DNA of 7,490 bases, taken from assembly GCA_026991005.1 (NCBI GenBank), contig JALXCH010000148.1, forward strand, positions 1 to 7,490, written 5' to 3'. Of the stretch, positions 7,071 to 7,490 are shown piece after piece; the first letter of the stretch is position 1, and each line of letters begins with the position of its first letter. The notes beneath the pieces were generated by a model. It was not told the DNA's origin. It did no database searches and saw nothing but the letters and a program-made list of their open reading frames with translations. Both the position numbers and the translations under genes were made by a program. Source of the stretch: Calditrichia bacterium. GTDB taxonomy: Bacteria > Calditrichota > Calditrichia > RBG-13-44-9.

Positions 7071-7120
7071 AGCGATCGCCACGAACGCCACGAAAAAAAG
7101 CATTATTTTATTTTTTAAAG

Positions 7121-7149
7121 ATTCAAGATTTGTTTTTAAAATCTGGAAT
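7121..7149. repeat. Hairpin in the extra segment of copy 2
   Basis: ATTCAAGATTT (7121-7131) pairs with AAATCTGGAAT (7139-7149): 11-base arms with one mismatch and a 7-base loop. Copy 1 has no equivalent at this place. Confidence 0.55.
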
Positions 7150-7320
7150 TAAGGAAATCATGGAAATTGGTGTAATCTGGTGCTAAAGGTTAAAATGATT
7201 TTTTAGACAGGATGAACGAGATTAACAGGATTTTAAGCTATTTGTTTACCCATATTGAGGTTTTTTTTATTCAGCATTTTCTGAAAAGTCGTTGCGCCCG
7301 CTGCGTTTACCAATGGGATC

Positions 7321-7350
7321 CTCCAAAGGTCGTAAAAGACTCCTCTGGAG
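7321..7350. repeat. Hairpin inside the long core of copy 3
   Basis: CTCCAAAGG (7321-7329) pairs with CCTCTGGAG (7342-7350) with one mismatch and a 12-base loop. It lies in the part of the block that copies 1 and 2 lack. Confidence 0.6.
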
Positions 7351-7394
7351 ATTCCTATGGACATTCGGACATTGCGGTTTTTTATTTTTGATAC

Positions 7395-7464
7395 TTGGGA
7401 TTTGGAAATTGGAATTTGGGGTTTCTTCGCGGTCTCTGCGCTTTCTTTGCGTTCTTTGCGGTTT
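7395..7464. repeat. Low-complexity dispersed-type repeats in copy 3
   Basis: 7395-7420 is a run of near-repeats of TTTGGAAATTGG. 7426-7464 is built of CTCTGCG, CTTTGCG and TTCTTTGCGG units. Both look like intergenic repeats I recall from several bacterial phyla. They lie between the two arms that form an intact hairpin in copies 1 and 2. Confidence 0.5.
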
Positions 7465-7485
7465 AATTTTTTATTATGGAACCGC
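7458..7485. repeat. Re-formed GCGGTT/AACCGC hairpin in copy 3
   Basis: GCGGTT (7458-7463) pairs with AACCGC (7480-7485) around a 16-base A+T-rich loop. The left arm appears to be a second copy of the GCGGTTT at 7374-7380. Confidence 0.5.
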
Positions 7486-7490
7486 AGCGA

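Larger units (their letters stand above)
6926..7205. repeat. Composite repeat, copy 2
   Basis: It begins with three 9-base units (ACAGGATGA, ACAGGATTA, ACAGGATTT, 6927-6953) and follows the block order of copy 1. It has two additions: a 21-base block (7024-7044, containing CCAATGGGATCC) before the hairpin, and about 65 bases with their own hairpin (7121-7149) before the closing TTGGTGTAATCTGGTGCTAAA. Start-to-start distance from copy 1 is 179 bases. Confidence 0.8.
6579..7490. other. Gene-free repeat region
   Basis: More than 900 bases without a believable gene. The stretch is A+T-rich between short G+C-rich blocks and consists mostly of repeats listed separately. 6579-6683 is unassigned A+T-rich sequence with a short GGAGTCGCAAAGACG motif (6609-6623) of the kind seen in dispersed repeats. 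The only longer open frame (6932-7186, + strand) is made of repeat sequence and has no family resemblance. Confidence 0.75.
7206..7490. repeat. Composite repeat, copy 3 (cut by the window end)
   Basis: It opens with three 9-base units (7207-7233, the middle one mutated to ACGAGATTA), then TTTACCCATATTGAGG and TTCAGCATTTTCTGAAAAG as in copy 1. The pre-hairpin block is 62 bases (7306-7367). The GCGGTTT arm at 7374-7380 is followed by about 80 unrelated bases before AACCGCAGCGA closes at the edge. Distance from the start of copy 2 is 280 bases. Confidence 0.75.

Noticed and set aside
6862..7079. Cyanobacterial HIP1 (GCGATCGC) signal
   Set aside because: The two octamers are explained by the duplicated repeat, and the genes do not look cyanobacterial.
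6932..7186. 84-codon open frame on the + strand starting MNRINRI
   Set aside because: It is entirely repeat sequence (the first residues translate the 9-base units), has no ribosome site, and its frame is not kept in the neighbouring copies.
6747..7490. CRISPR array
   Set aside because: Repeats are long, diverged and of unequal period (179 and 280 bases), without uniform spacers or cas genes.

Overview
The window looks like a piece of a Gram-negative chromosome from the Fibrobacterota-Chlorobiota-Bacteroidota (FCB) side of the bacterial tree. A Calditrichota/KSB1-type organism is my best guess. The reasons are a surface protein ending in a FlgD-like Ig domain, two outer-membrane proteins with the PorV/PorQ/FadL N-terminal signature, and a ComEA-like helix-hairpin-helix (HHH) protein fused to a large beta-barrel. 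This placement is inferred from protein families only; no rRNA or other marker gene is present.

Layout, left to right, with all genes on the + strand. (1) 1-1263 is the 3' end of a secreted multidomain protein with two OB-fold-like domains and a C-terminal FlgD-like Ig domain; its start lies outside the window. (2) 1276-1703 is a visibly more A+T-rich patch holding a decayed MNT-HEPN toxin-antitoxin module. The nucleotidyltransferase antitoxin lacks its C-terminus, and it runs out of frame into the C-terminal half of a HEPN toxin that still carries RNILVHEY. (3) 1734-6578 is a tight three-gene block, probably one operon: a PorV/PorQ-like barrel, the HHH plus beta-barrel protein (866 codons), and a second FadL/PorV-like barrel, separated by gaps of 36 and 42 bases. 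(4) 6579-7490 carries no convincing gene. It is a repeat array with three diverged copies of a composite element, built from 9-base tandem units, short hairpins and GCGATCGC palindromes, plus single copies of other dispersed-type repeats.

The three-gene block is the functional core. Two small export-dependent barrels flank a large barrel whose N-terminal, presumably periplasmic part has two ComEA-like HHH modules. A periplasm-facing DNA- or protein-handling outer-membrane assembly is a reasonable hypothesis. However, the glycines of the hairpins that normally contact DNA are largely replaced, so DNA binding is not assured. The two places with most structure beyond ordinary gene content are the fused toxin-antitoxin remnant and the modular repeat array at the right end.
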